Assembly: GCF_001243045.1 (NCBI RefSeq) | Contig: NZ_LN849007.1 | Location: forward strand, 1,020,989 to 1,084,988 | Origin: Clostridium niameyense | GTDB lineage: Bacteria; Bacillota; Clostridia; Clostridiales; Clostridiaceae | Direction of reading: 5' to 3' | Length of the DNA: 64,000 nucleotides | Translations under genes and position numbers: made by a program | The notes under the pieces: generated by a model | Databases searched by the model: none | What the model was told of the DNA's origin: nothing | Seen by the model: the letters and a program-made list of their open reading frames with translations, nothing else | Shown: positions 33,153-41,627 of the stretch, piece after piece | Layout of the letters: each line of letters opens with the position of its first letter | How positions within the stretch are numbered: position 1 is the first letter of the stretch

Positions 33153-34518
33153 AACTCATTTAGTAGGAGAACTTATAGCAATTTTTATTATATCATTAAT
33201 ACTTACAACTATTAGTATATCTATGACCTTTAAAAGTTTAAATATTTCTGCTTTTAATATTAATAAAATATTATTTCCAAAGCATTATGAGAAGGACTAT
33301 ATAATTGGACGTTATAAAAGATTTGTTGGAGATAATGTAGAACAAATTATAAAGAAAAATACAAAAGAGATTAAAGTGCCACATAAAATGGATAATATAC
33401 TTAAAGAAAAAATCCCTTATACTTTTAATGGCAAAACTTTAGTGTTTATTGTTAATTCTAAGGGGCAGATATTAAGTTCTAACATTGACAAGGATTTATA
33501 TGGTATAAAAAGTTTTAAAATAAATGAAGGCTTGGCACTTAAAAGATATGACAAAATGTTACTAAATATTAAGGAAACAAAGAAAATAAGTGATGATTTA
33601 TATATGATAATTTTAAATGACTCTGTTATAGATGGAGAAATTACTATAATTTATATAGAAATAATTATATTTATGATTATAGCTGCCATATTGGCCAAAG
33701 GAAGATTAAAGTACATTATAGATATTGAAAAAGATGTAAATAAGCTTTATGAGTCAGATTTTCAAGAAACTATAGCTTTAAAATACAATAATGAACTTAC
33801 CTCCTTAGCTATTTCTTTAAATGATATGGCCACAAAAATAAAAAAGAACAAAAAAAATGAAGAAGAGTTCTTATTAAATATATCTCATGATTTAAGAACA
33901 CCATTAACTTCTATATTAGGTTTTTTAAATCTTTTGAAGAATAAAAAATATGAAAAATCGGAGGAAAAAGAAAAATATATTAATATTGTAGAAGATCAAT
34001 GCTTGTATTTGAAAACTCTTATAGAGGAGTTTTTCGATTTTTCAAAACTAAAATGGAAAAATGTTAAATTGAATAAAAATAATATAAAGTTACAGGAATT
34101 TATACGTCAAATAAGTGATGGTTTTTATCCTCAATTAAAAGAATACAATATTAAGTTAACCATGAATTTTACTAAAGAACCTTTATATATACAGGTTGAT
34201 ATTGATAAATTTATGAGGGTAATAGAAAATTTATTTTCTAATGCTATAAAATATAGCAAAGAGGATACGGAAATAATTTTAAATTTATATAAACATAAAC
34301 AAATAATACTTATAGAATTTTGGAATATTCCTAAAGAAGATATAAATAAAGGGGAATTGAAATATTTGTTTAAAAGGTTTTATAAAAAAGATTCTTCTCG
34401 TGGTAGTAAAGGAGCGGGACTTGGACTTGCTATAGCTTTAGAAATAATAAAGCTTCATAAAGGCAGTATAGAGGCGAAGATAGAAAATAAAAAACTAGGA
34501 ATTATAATAAAATTATAA
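33136..34518 (+). CDS. sensor histidine kinase
   Basis: 460 residues from TTG 33136. Membrane segments at about 11-32 and 174-194 enclose an extracellular domain of about 140 residues. HAMP-like linker, then H-box FLLNISHDLRTPLTSILGFL near 245-265, N-box NLFSNAIKYS near 365, and KGAGLGLAIA. The kinase core is VanS-like. Partner of the overlapping response regulator. Confidence 0.87.
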   Translation: MKKKFKTHLVGELIAIFIISLILTTISISMTFKSLNISAFNINKILFPKHYEKDYIIGRYKRFVGDNVEQIIKKNTKEIKVPHKMDNILKEKIPYTFNGKTLVFIVNSKGQILSSNIDKDLYGIKSFKINEGLALKRYDKMLLNIKETKKISDDLYMIILNDSVIDGEITIIYIEIIIFMIIAAILAKGRLKYIIDIEKDVNKLYESDFQETIALKYNNELTSLAISLNDMATKIKKNKKNEEEFLLNISHDLRTPLTSILGFLNLLKNKKYEKSEEKEKYINIVEDQCLYLKTLIEEFFDFSKLKWKNVKLNKNNIKLQEFIRQISDGFYPQLKEYNIKLTMNFTKEPLYIQVDIDKFMRVIENLFSNAIKYSKEDTEIILNLYKHKQIILIEFWNIPKEDINKGELKYLFKRFYKKDSSRGSKGAGLGLAIALEIIKLHKGSIEAKIENKKLGIIIKL

Positions 34519-34571
34519 AAATATATGTGTTTTATGAAGAAATATAAATTAAATAATATTTTTTTGTTAAT

Positions 34572-34624
34572 AAAACTCTTAGTGTATAGATTAGATAAAT
34601 AGTCTAAAAGCACTAAGAGTTTTT
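34572..34624 (+). terminator. terminator after the second two-component system
   Basis: AAAACTCTTAGTG (34572-34584) with CACTAAGAGTTTT (34611-34623), perfect 13-bp outer stem, then T. Confidence 0.85.
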
Positions 34625-34770
34625 AAGTTTAAAGATTACTCTCTATATAATTTAGCGCATAATTTTTTAATAGAGGGGTTATTAAGTTAGAGAAAATAAA
34701 ATTAGACAACAGTTTAATAAAAAATAGTGCACTATAAATTTATAGTTTAAATTATATGGGAGTGATGCTT

Positions 34771-35622
34771 ATGGAAAGCAACGGAAAGGATAATATAAGA
34801 GGAATAGATATTTCTAGTTGGCAAACAGGAATAAATTATAGAAAAGTCAAGGAATTTGGAGATGTAGTTATAATAAAGGCTACAGAGGGAGTAGATTATG
34901 TAGATAGCATGCTAGAGAAACACTATGAAGGTGCAAAATCTGCTGGACTTAAAGTAGGATTTTATCATTTTTTTAGTGATAAAACAAATCCCATAGAGCA
35001 AGCAAAGGATTTTTGGAATGCTATTAAGAATAAAAAATTTGAAGTAATACCTGTATTAGATATAGAAACTTCAAAAAGGTCTAAAAAAGAAGTAACAGAT
35101 AGATGTATATTATTTTTAAATGAAATGAAAAGACTTAGTGGATTTGATTGTATAATATACACTTATACTAACTTTGCAAGAACTAAATTAGATACAAGAC
35201 TTTCAAAATATTTATTATGGATTGCGGAATATGGTGTAAATTGGCCCGGAAGCAATGGTATTTGGACAAGCTGGGTAGGATTTCAATATACAGACAAGGC
35301 CAAGGTACCCGGAGTACCAAACTTGTGTGATGCGAATAAATTTACAGAAGGCATTTATATAAATGGGGGGAGAAAAAAAGTGAAATATATAGTTATTTAT
35401 AATAATGGTGCAGATCAAAGAGCAGCAGAATATTTAGCAGATTTTTTAAGCTGTCCTACTATAAGTAATAGTAGAGCATTTGATTATTCCACTGTAGAGC
35501 ATGTATATGCTGTAGGATATACAAAGGAACATTATACAAGTTATGTAGAAAAGGTTATATCTGGAGATGGAAGATATTCAACCTTAGAGGCTGTATTAAA
35601 ATATATTAGAGAAAATAGTTAA
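34771..35622 (+). CDS. GH25 lysozyme with clostridial cell-wall-binding domain
   Basis: 283 residues from ATG 34771 (GGGAG 8 bases upstream; the earlier in-frame ATGs lack spacing). Residues about 10-200 are a GH25 muramidase: GIDISSWQ at the start, IIKATEG, GFYHFF, and VLDIET with the catalytic Asp/Glu. The last 80 residues (VKYIVIYNNGADQRAAEYLADFL...DGRYSTLEAVLKYI) closely match the wall-binding domain I remember from the phage endolysin CTP1L. No signal peptide. It lies away from holin or head genes, so it is an orphan lysin, perhaps a prophage relic. It contains an internal start. Confidence 0.9.
   Translation: MESNGKDNIRGIDISSWQTGINYRKVKEFGDVVIIKATEGVDYVDSMLEKHYEGAKSAGLKVGFYHFFSDKTNPIEQAKDFWNAIKNKKFEVIPVLDIETSKRSKKEVTDRCILFLNEMKRLSGFDCIIYTYTNFARTKLDTRLSKYLLWIAEYGVNWPGSNGIWTSWVGFQYTDKAKVPGVPNLCDANKFTEGIYINGGRKKVKYIVIYNNGADQRAAEYLADFLSCPTISNSRAFDYSTVEHVYAVGYTKEHYTSYVEKVISGDGRYSTLEAVLKYIRENS
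35365..35382 (+). promoter_or_regulatory. internal ribosome site and GTG for a free cell-wall-binding domain
   Basis: GGGGGGAGA (35365-35373) precedes an in-frame GTG at 35380 (codon for Val204 of the lysozyme, exactly at the domain boundary). It would give an 80-residue binding domain ending at 35622, as shown for CTP1L-type endolysins. Confidence 0.7.
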
Positions 35623-35638
35623 TAGGGAAGTGAATTTT

Positions 35639-35866
35639 ATGAAAAATTTAGTATTATATAATAATTCTATAGATGAAAGAGCAGCAAAATATTTAGCAGA
35701 TTTCTTGCAATGTCCTTGTATGTTTAATTTTACAGATAGTAAATATGATGATGCGGAGAATTTATATGGCATAGGAGGAGGAAACTTTCCTTACAAAGCA
35801 ATAGTTCTAAAAGGTTCAGATAGATATGCTACAGCACAAGCGGTTTTAAACTATATAAATAAATAA
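35639..35866 (+). CDS. stand-alone cell-wall-binding domain protein
   Basis: 75 residues from ATG 35639 (AGGGAAG upstream; the GTG at 35630 overlaps it). Same fold pattern as the tail of the preceding lysozyme: LVLYNNSIDERAAKYLADFLQCPCMF, then GSDRYATAQAVLNYI, which also matches CWB2-type wall-binding repeats. No enzymatic domain. Encoded 16 bp after the lysozyme, so the locus makes up to three wall-binding domains. It may assemble with the lysozyme or be a duplicated remnant. Confidence 0.75.
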   Translation: MKNLVLYNNSIDERAAKYLADFLQCPCMFNFTDSKYDDAENLYGIGGGNFPYKAIVLKGSDRYATAQAVLNYINK

Positions 35867-35885
35867 AAATAATTTTGTATACAGG

Positions 35886-35920
35886 AAATAAGATAGATGT
35901 TTGTAATCTATCTTATTTTT
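35886..35920 (+). terminator. terminator of the lysozyme operon
   Basis: Perfect 13-bp stem (arms 35886-35898 and 35906-35918), 7-base loop, T-run. Confidence 0.85.
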
Positions 35921-36051
35921 TTATTAAGAAATGATTTAATATTCAATGTAAATATTTTAATAAACAAACCACGTGACTTAAATTAAAAAAAGACAACAAA
36001 ATACTTATTTTGTAAATATAAAAAAATTTTTTTAAGAATATTTAAATTTGT

Positions 36052-36080
36052 TTGAAAAATAACATAAAATGATGTATAAT
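36052..36080 (+). promoter_or_regulatory. sigma-A promoter upstream of the cytolysin
   Basis: TTGAAA (36052-36057), 17-base spacer, TATAAT (36075-36080). Gives a 5' leader of about 250 bases. Confidence 0.65.
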
Positions 36081-36090
36081 AAAAACATAA

Positions 36091-36134
36091 ATATTAAATT
36101 TGTGTTAACTCAATATTAATTCAATGTTAATTTA
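36091..36134 (+). repeat. four tandem 11-bp iterons in the cytolysin leader
   Basis: Units start at 36091, 36102, 36113 and 36124; each has TTAA at the same place (36094, 36105, 36116, 36127). Units: ATATTAAATTT, GTGTTAACTCA, ATATTAATTCA, ATGTTAATTTA. One-helical-turn spacing suggests a protein-binding array. Confidence 0.6.
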
Positions 36135-36228
36135 GTGAGAAATCCATATTAGGTTGATGAAGAATTAAATTATTATTAGATTTAGTTAAAGTAATTATTA
36201 ATCTAATTCGGAACTAAAGGAGGTTGGA

Positions 36229-36354
36229 ATGTTAAAAAATAGACAATCCCTAAGATGTAACATAAATATTTTTGTGGTCAATTGTAAATTTACATTTAAA
36301 AATTATATAAATTATATGAAAATTAAGGAGGGAATACAAAATGAGATTCACTAA
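36229..36354 (+). CDS. short upstream ORF (possible leader peptide) overlapping the cytolysin start
   Basis: 41 codons with a strong AAAGGAGG site 5 bases before the ATG. The peptide starts MLKNRQSLRCNINIFVVNC and ends at 36354, 14 bases inside the cytolysin gene in another frame. Such an arrangement can couple or attenuate translation of the downstream gene. It could also be a chance frame; only the ribosome site and overlap argue for it. Confidence 0.4.
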   Translation: MLKNRQSLRCNINIFVVNCKFTFKNYINYMKIKEGIQNEIH

Positions 36355-37903
36355 GAAATTTTTAAAATCATTATCAAGAGTAATATTAAGTGTTATTATT
36401 ATAACTGGATTAACAAGTAATTATAATTTTAACGATACTATGAACAAAACTTTATTGGCAAATGCAAAAAATGAAAATAATCCTTCAGTTAAAAATAATA
36501 GTGATGAAATAGATAAGAATATTTATGGATTAACTTATGATCCAAATACTATATTATCATCTAACGGAGAAAAAGTTGGAAGCTTTATACCTGCAGAAAG
36601 TTTTGAAAACCCAGGAAAATTTATTGTAGTAAAACGTGAAAAGAAAAGTATCTCAGATGCAACTTCAGATATTTCTGTTATAGATTCAATGAATGATAGA
36701 ACTTATCCTGGTGCTATACAACTTGCAAATAGAGATCTTGTAGATAATAAACCAAATTTAGTTTCATGCGAAAGAAAACCTATTACTATAAGTATTGATT
36801 TACCTGGTATGAGTAAGGACGGAAAAAAAGTTGTAAAATCACCTACTTATTCATCAGTTAACGCAGCAATAAATTCAATACTTGAAAAATGGAACACAAA
36901 TTATTCATCTAAGTATACTATACCTACAAGAGTAAATTATTCTGATACTATGGTATATAGTAAATCCCAATTATCTACAATGCTTGGATGCAACTTTAAA
37001 ACTTTAAGTAAATCTTTAAATATAGATTTTGATTCTATATACAAAGGTGAAAAGAAGGTTATGCTTTTATCCTATAAACAAATTTTTTATACAGTAAGTG
37101 TAGATGCACCAAATAAACCATCAGATTTATTTGGAGATAGTGTAACTTTCAATCAATTAGCTTCAAAAGGAGTAAATAAGGACAATCCTCCTGCATATGT
37201 TTCAAATGTTGCATATGGTAGAACAATTTATGTAAAATTGGAAACAACTTCCAAGAGTGCAAATGTTAAAGCAGCCTTTAAGGCACTAATAAATAACCAA
37301 GATATAAGCAGCAATGCAGAATATAAGGATATATTAAATCAAAGTTCTTTCACAGCAACTGTTTTAGGTGGAGGAGCGGAAGAACACAACAAGATAATAA
37401 CTAAAGACTTTAACGAAATAAGAAATATTATAAAAAATAATTCGGTTTATAGTGCTAAAAATCCAGGATACCCAATTTCCTATACAACTACTTTCTTAAA
37501 AGATAATAAAATAGCAACCGTAAATAATAAAACAGAATATATAGAAACAACTTCAACAGAATATACAAATGGTAAAATAGTACTTGATCATAGTGGAGCT
37601 TATGTAGCTCAATTTGAAGTAACTTGGGATGAAGTAAGTTATGACAAAGATGGTAAAGAAATAATTGAACATAAAGCTTGGTCAGGAAATGATAAAGATA
37701 GAACAGCTCATTTCAACACAGAAATATATCTAAAAGGAAATGCTAGAAATATATGTGTAAAAGCATGGGAATGCACAGGACTTGCTTGGGAATGGTGGAG
37801 AACTGTTATAGATGAAAAAAATATACCATTAGTAAAAGAAAGAGTAATTTCAATATGGGGAACAACTTTATATCCTAAGACTTCTAATGAGGTTAAAGAA
37901 TAA
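36341..37903 (+). CDS. cholesterol-dependent (thiol-activated) cytolysin
   Basis: 520 residues, a secreted pore-forming toxin of the perfringolysin/tetanolysin/botulinolysin family. N-terminal signal peptide: basic MRFTKKFLK, hydrophobic core to about residue 30. The mature part holds YPGAIQLANRDLVDNKP and, at residues about 477-487, the undecapeptide ECTGLAWEWWR in its canonical form. A Thr-Leu pair (TTLYP) near residue 508 corresponds to the cholesterol-recognition pair. Length is normal (about 500-530). Ribosome site AAGGAGGG. It has its own promoter, long leader and terminator, so it is expressed alone. Confidence 0.96.
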   Translation: MRFTKKFLKSLSRVILSVIIITGLTSNYNFNDTMNKTLLANAKNENNPSVKNNSDEIDKNIYGLTYDPNTILSSNGEKVGSFIPAESFENPGKFIVVKREKKSISDATSDISVIDSMNDRTYPGAIQLANRDLVDNKPNLVSCERKPITISIDLPGMSKDGKKVVKSPTYSSVNAAINSILEKWNTNYSSKYTIPTRVNYSDTMVYSKSQLSTMLGCNFKTLSKSLNIDFDSIYKGEKKVMLLSYKQIFYTVSVDAPNKPSDLFGDSVTFNQLASKGVNKDNPPAYVSNVAYGRTIYVKLETTSKSANVKAAFKALINNQDISSNAEYKDILNQSSFTATVLGGGAEEHNKIITKDFNEIRNIIKNNSVYSAKNPGYPISYTTTFLKDNKIATVNNKTEYIETTSTEYTNGKIVLDHSGAYVAQFEVTWDEVSYDKDGKEIIEHKAWSGNDKDRTAHFNTEIYLKGNARNICVKAWECTGLAWEWWRTVIDEKNIPLVKERVISIWGTTLYPKTSNEVKE

Positions 37904-37945
37904 ACTAAAATTTAAAATAATATAATTTTTAAATGTAATATAAGA

Positions 37946-38000
37946 TTAGGCTTGTTTTTTAAGATATTTAAGCATCTTAAAAAGACAAGCCTAATTTTTT
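37946..38000 (+). terminator. terminator of the cytolysin gene
   Basis: Long two-part stem: TTAGGCTTGT with ACAAGCCTAA outside and TTTTTAAGAT with ATCTTAAAAA inside, then T-run. Confidence 0.9.
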
Positions 38001-38153
38001 CAAATTAATAATATTAAAAGATTTTTAATTGATAATATAGTTTTACAAAATAAAGTATATTGAAGTAATCTATAAGAAAAATAAAATCATAATATAGTAA
38101 TTAAAGTAAAATAGTATTTAAAAATTATATTGATGTGTGAAAAGAAATGTCAG

Positions 38154-38177
38154 ATTATCCATTGCGATTAGGATAAT
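38154..38177 (+). promoter_or_regulatory. inverted repeat upstream of the DtxR-like gene
   Basis: ATTATCC (38154-38160) and GGATAAT (38171-38177), 10 bases apart, about 80 bases before the start codon. Possible autoregulatory site. Confidence 0.35.
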
Positions 38178-38254
38178 TGAAAATTAAACATAATTGGTAT
38201 ATTATATATATAAATAAAATGCTTAAAATAAGTTCTATTTTTGGAGGTGAGCTG

Positions 38255-38620
38255 ATGCATAATATAGTAGATTCTTCAGAAAATTATCTAGAAGCAATTT
38301 ATAGAATTAAATTAAATCAACAATGTGTTAGATCAATAGACGTTGCTAACTTTTTAGACCTTAGTAAAGCTTCTGTAAGTAGAGCAATGAAAAAATTAAA
38401 GGATAGTAAATTAATAGATATAAATAATGATGCTTTTATAGAATTAACTGAGGAAGGAAAGAAAATTGCAACATCAATATATGAAAAACATATGTTTCTT
38501 AGGCAGTTTTTTATTAAAATTGGAGTTGATGAAGCAGTAGCTGACAAAGATGCCTGCAAAGTGGAACATGTTATTTCAGAAGAAAGTTTTGAAAAAATGA
38601 AAAAATACTTTAACCCATAA
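38255..38620 (+). CDS. DtxR/MntR-family metal-dependent regulator
   Basis: 122 residues from ATG 38255 (GGAGGTGA 6-7 bases upstream; the earlier ATG at 38177 has no site). N-terminal winged helix with the DtxR pattern SSENYLEAIYRI...VRSIDVANFLDLSKASVSRAMKKLKD, then LTEEGKKIATSIYEKHMFLRQFFIKIGVDEAVADKDACKVEHVIS, the metal-binding dimerisation region with Glu, Cys and His ligands. No SH3-like third domain, as in MntR. It is a likely iron or manganese sensor and a candidate repressor of the metallophore locus 5 kb downstream; equibactin loci also have such a regulator. Confidence 0.88.
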   Translation: MHNIVDSSENYLEAIYRIKLNQQCVRSIDVANFLDLSKASVSRAMKKLKDSKLIDINNDAFIELTEEGKKIATSIYEKHMFLRQFFIKIGVDEAVADKDACKVEHVISEESFEKMKKYFNP

Positions 38621-38631
38621 TATTAAGAAAT

Positions 38632-38675
38632 AAAACTTTATGATAAAAGAATTATAGTTTATCATAAGGTTTTTT
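38632..38675 (+). terminator. terminator of the DtxR-like gene
   Basis: AAAACTTTATGATAAA (38632-38647) pairs with TTTATCATAAGGTTTT starting 38658, one G-T pair, T-run follows. Confidence 0.8.
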
Positions 38676-38827
38676 ACATATAAAATTAGGAATTAGTTTA
38701 TTGATAATAATTATTATATATGTATAGTATCTCATTTTTATCAAATATCTATAAATCAAGGATTTGATGAATAAAGGAGAAGTTTTAGGTTTATAGCAAA
38801 ATTTATAGTTACGAAGGAGTTAAAGTT

Positions 38828-40156
38828 TTGGAAAAGACGTTAATAAAAAACATAGTAAAGTTGGCAGCACCAATATTTTTAGAAACCTTACTTATAATGT
38901 TATTAGGATTTGGGGATATCCTTGTATTAGGACATTATTCTGACAATGCAGCTATAGCAGTAAATACGGCGAATCAACCTATAAACATATTGAATATAGT
39001 TTTTACACTTGTAGCTAGTGCAGCCTCTGTTTTAATATCTCAAGCGCTTGGAGCTAAAAATAAAAAACGAGTTTCTTAAATAGCTATAGTTTCTTTAATA
39101 TTTACTTTTATATTAGGAATTTTTTGCACTCTATTCTTTTGTTTTCTGGGAAAAGAAATTCTTATGCTTATAGGGCTTAAAAAGGAATTATTAGAATATG
39201 GACAAACTTATATATTAGTTGTAGGTGGATTTTTATTTCTTCAAGGAATAATATCTGCATGTACTGCAATAGTAAGAACTCATGGTAAACCTAAGCTCTC
39301 TCTTAACATTACATTTTTTATGGTAATATTGAATCTTTTATTAGACTATGTTCTAGTTTACGGAATTGCTATATTTCCGTCTTTAGGAGTAGCTGGAGCT
39401 GCAATTGCAACAATCATTAGTAGATTCATTGGGGCAGTACTTTTATTTATATATACGTTTAAAAATATTGAAAAACTATCTTCTTTTAAAATTATCAAAC
39501 ATTTTCCTAAAAACATATTAAGGGAATTGATGAGTATAGGAATTCCCTCAGCGTTGGAATATTTAAGTTATAATATAGTACAAATTATATTAACATCTTT
39601 AATATTACGATATTTATCAAAAGAAGCCATAGCTGCTAGAACTTACATTTTCCAATTGACTATGTTTGTATATGTATTTTGCCTGTCTATATCTCAGGCA
39701 AATCAAATATTAATTGGTTATTCAGTTGGAGAAAAAAATTATGATATTGCAGATAAAACTTGTATGTTATCTATGAAATTATCATTAATTATTACTATGA
39801 TAATGAGCTTAATAGCTATAGCATTTAGGTATAAATTAATAGCTATATTTACAGTGGATGAAAAAGTTATTTTAATAGGAGCCGGAATTTTAATAGCGGA
39901 TATTGCCATAGAGTTTGGGAGAACTTTTAATTTGATATTTATAAGTGGACTTAGAGGAGCTAGTGATGTGATTTTTCCAGTAGTTATGGCTTTAATATCT
40001 ATGTGGGGAATTTCATTAGGTTTAGCAATAGTTAGTATACATAATGGATGGGGAATTATAGGTATATGGATAAGTGTAGCACTAGATGAATGTTTTAGAG
40101 GATTTTGTATGCTAAGTAGATGGAAAAGTAAAAAGTGGATTAGTAAAACGGCTTAA
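38828..40156 (+). pseudogene. MATE-family efflux transporter interrupted by an in-frame TAA
   Basis: A single reading frame of 442 codons from TTG 38828 (AAGGAG 8 bases upstream), broken only by TAA at 39077-39079. Before the stop: LAAPIFLETLLIMLLGFGDILVLG, the first MATE segments. After it the frame continues without shift (IAIVSLIFTFILGIF, later GLRGASDVIFPVVMALISMWGISLGLA, typical MATE C-half). Twelve membrane segments are present across both parts. MATE proteins expel drugs or small molecules with a Na+ or H+ gradient. As written, the protein would stop at 83 residues. One substitution (for example CAA or GAA to TAA) explains it. Confidence 0.85.
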
Positions 40157-40217
40157 GAAAGTAAGATTATAAATATTTAAGTATTTAATTATATGAAAAA
40201 TAAAAAAGATTTTGAAT

Positions 40218-40247
40218 AAAAAGCATCTACTTAGTAGATGCTTTTTT
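40218..40247 (+). terminator. terminator after the MATE pseudogene
   Basis: Perfect 13-bp stem (40218-40230, 40234-40246), 3-base loop, T-run. Confidence 0.9.
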
Positions 40248-40271
40248 AAATTATGGGAAGGTAACATTTTA

Positions 40272-40321
40272 TTGAAATTAATTACTAAAGATGGTATAAT
40301 GATAATTGATTTCAATTGAAA
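40272..40321 (+). promoter_or_regulatory. strong promoter with Fur-box-like palindrome
   Basis: TTGAAA (40272-40277), 17-base spacer, TATAAT (40295-40300), directly followed by TGATAATTGATTTCAATTGA (40300-40319) including the perfect palindrome TTTCAATTGAAA (40310-40321). The site resembles Fur-type operators. The next real gene starts 268 bp away. Confidence 0.5.
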
Positions 40322-40538
40322 ATGAAGAGTGTTAAAAAGCTAAAAATATTTTTTAAATCATAAAAAAGTCAAGTTCATATAAATAAAGTGAAAATTAATA
40401 TGTCTAAAAAAACTATGTGGAATGTGTTGACATTGTTGGTGTAAAATGTTAACGTATAATTGTAAGTACTTAGTGAACGTTTTCAAATCAAGTTTTAGAT
40501 TATGAAGGTTCATCATTATTTGTATTTTTTTTCACAAT

Positions 40539-40552
40539 TATTCGGCCGAATA
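40539..40552 (+). promoter_or_regulatory. perfect 14-bp palindrome upstream of ocd
   Basis: TATTCGGCCGAATA, GC-rich core in an AT-rich leader, 36 bases before the ocd start codon. Possible operator. A TTGACA-like -35 occurs near 40429 but without a well-placed -10. Confidence 0.45.
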
Positions 40553-40588
40553 GTTAATATTTAAAAATTATGATGAGGGGTGTTAAGT

Positions 40589-41614
40589 ATGGAAAATTTA
40601 AAGACAATGTATATTGATTTACCTACTATGGCGCAATACTTAAAATCAGTTGGTGCGGAAAAGGTTATGGAACGTCTTGTACCATATTTAGAAGAAGATT
40701 ATAAACGTTGGGAAGATTTTGATAAAACTCCAAGAACAGCACATCATACGGATATCGGTGTTTTAGAATTAATGCCTATAGGTGATTCAAAAACTTATTC
40801 ATTTAAATATGTAAATGGTCACCCACAAAATCCTAAACATAACTTTTTAACAGTAATGGGTATAGGTCTTTTAGCAGATGTATCAACTGGATTTCCATTG
40901 CTTTTAGGGGAATTGACATTAACAACTGCTCTTCGTACAGCAGCTAATTCAGTAATGGCTGCAAAATATTTAGCTAAACCTAATTCTAAGAAAATGGCAC
41001 TAATCGGAAATGGTTGCCAAAGTGAGTTCCAAGCACTTGCTTTTCATCACATATTAGGCATAGAAGAAATTTATTGTTATGATGTAGATCCAGCTGCTAC
41101 TGACAAATTGATGGACAATCTAAAACATGTAAAAAATCTTAAATTAATAAAATGTAATAGTACAAAAGAAGCTTGTAAGGGTGTTGATATTATAACAACT
41201 GTTACTGCAGACAAGAGAAACGCTATAGTTATCACACCAGATATGGTTGAACCTGGTGTGCATATAAATGGCGTTGGAGGAGATTGCCCTGGAAAAACAG
41301 AACTGGATTCTGATGTTCTTCGTATGGGAGATGTTTATGTTGAGTTTGAACCTCAAAGTCGTATAGAAGGAGAAATTCAACATATGGATAAAGACTTTAA
41401 AGTAATAGAAATTTGGAATGTAATTAAAACAGGAAAGCCTATAGACAGAAAACCTGATGAAATTACTATTTTTGATTCAGTAGGTTTTGCTATAGAAGAC
41501 TTTTCAGTTTTAAGATTAATGTATGATATTGCAAAAGAAGAAAATGTAGGGGTTCCACAAACTCTTGTACCAAAATTAGAAAATCCTAAGGATTTATATA
41601 GTATGCTAAGATAA
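40589..41614 (+). CDS. ocd: ornithine cyclodeaminase
   Basis: 341 residues from ATG 40589 (GAGGGG upstream). It converts L-ornithine to L-proline and ammonia using bound NAD+. Ornithine cyclodeaminase/mu-crystallin family: FKYVNGHPQNP near residues 75-85, then TALRTAANSVMAAKYLAKPNSKKMALIGNGCQSEFQ (substrate loop and dinucleotide-binding GNGCQ), GVHINGVGGDCPGKTELD with the conserved Asp. Length matches true OCD (about 350) more than SbnB-type synthases. A metallophore link is possible (SbnB relatives) but proline metabolism is more likely. Confidence 0.85.
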   Translation: MENLKTMYIDLPTMAQYLKSVGAEKVMERLVPYLEEDYKRWEDFDKTPRTAHHTDIGVLELMPIGDSKTYSFKYVNGHPQNPKHNFLTVMGIGLLADVSTGFPLLLGELTLTTALRTAANSVMAAKYLAKPNSKKMALIGNGCQSEFQALAFHHILGIEEIYCYDVDPAATDKLMDNLKHVKNLKLIKCNSTKEACKGVDIITTVTADKRNAIVITPDMVEPGVHINGVGGDCPGKTELDSDVLRMGDVYVEFEPQSRIEGEIQHMDKDFKVIEIWNVIKTGKPIDRKPDEITIFDSVGFAIEDFSVLRLMYDIAKEENVGVPQTLVPKLENPKDLYSMLR

Positions 41615-41627
41615 AAAAATAACAATT

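Noticed and set aside
36091-36134. VirR boxes upstream of the cytolysin
   Set aside because: The repeats lack the CCAGTT-type VirR consensus; period and sequence differ.
36229-36354. Upstream ORF read as an independent bacteriocin-like peptide
   Set aside because: No double-glycine leader, no modification or export genes next to it; a leader ORF for the cytolysin is a simpler reading.
40589-41614. ocd as an SbnB-like siderophore precursor enzyme
   Set aside because: Sequence pattern and length agree with true ornithine cyclodeaminase, no SbnA-like partner is present, and the NRPSs need only aryl acid and cysteine.
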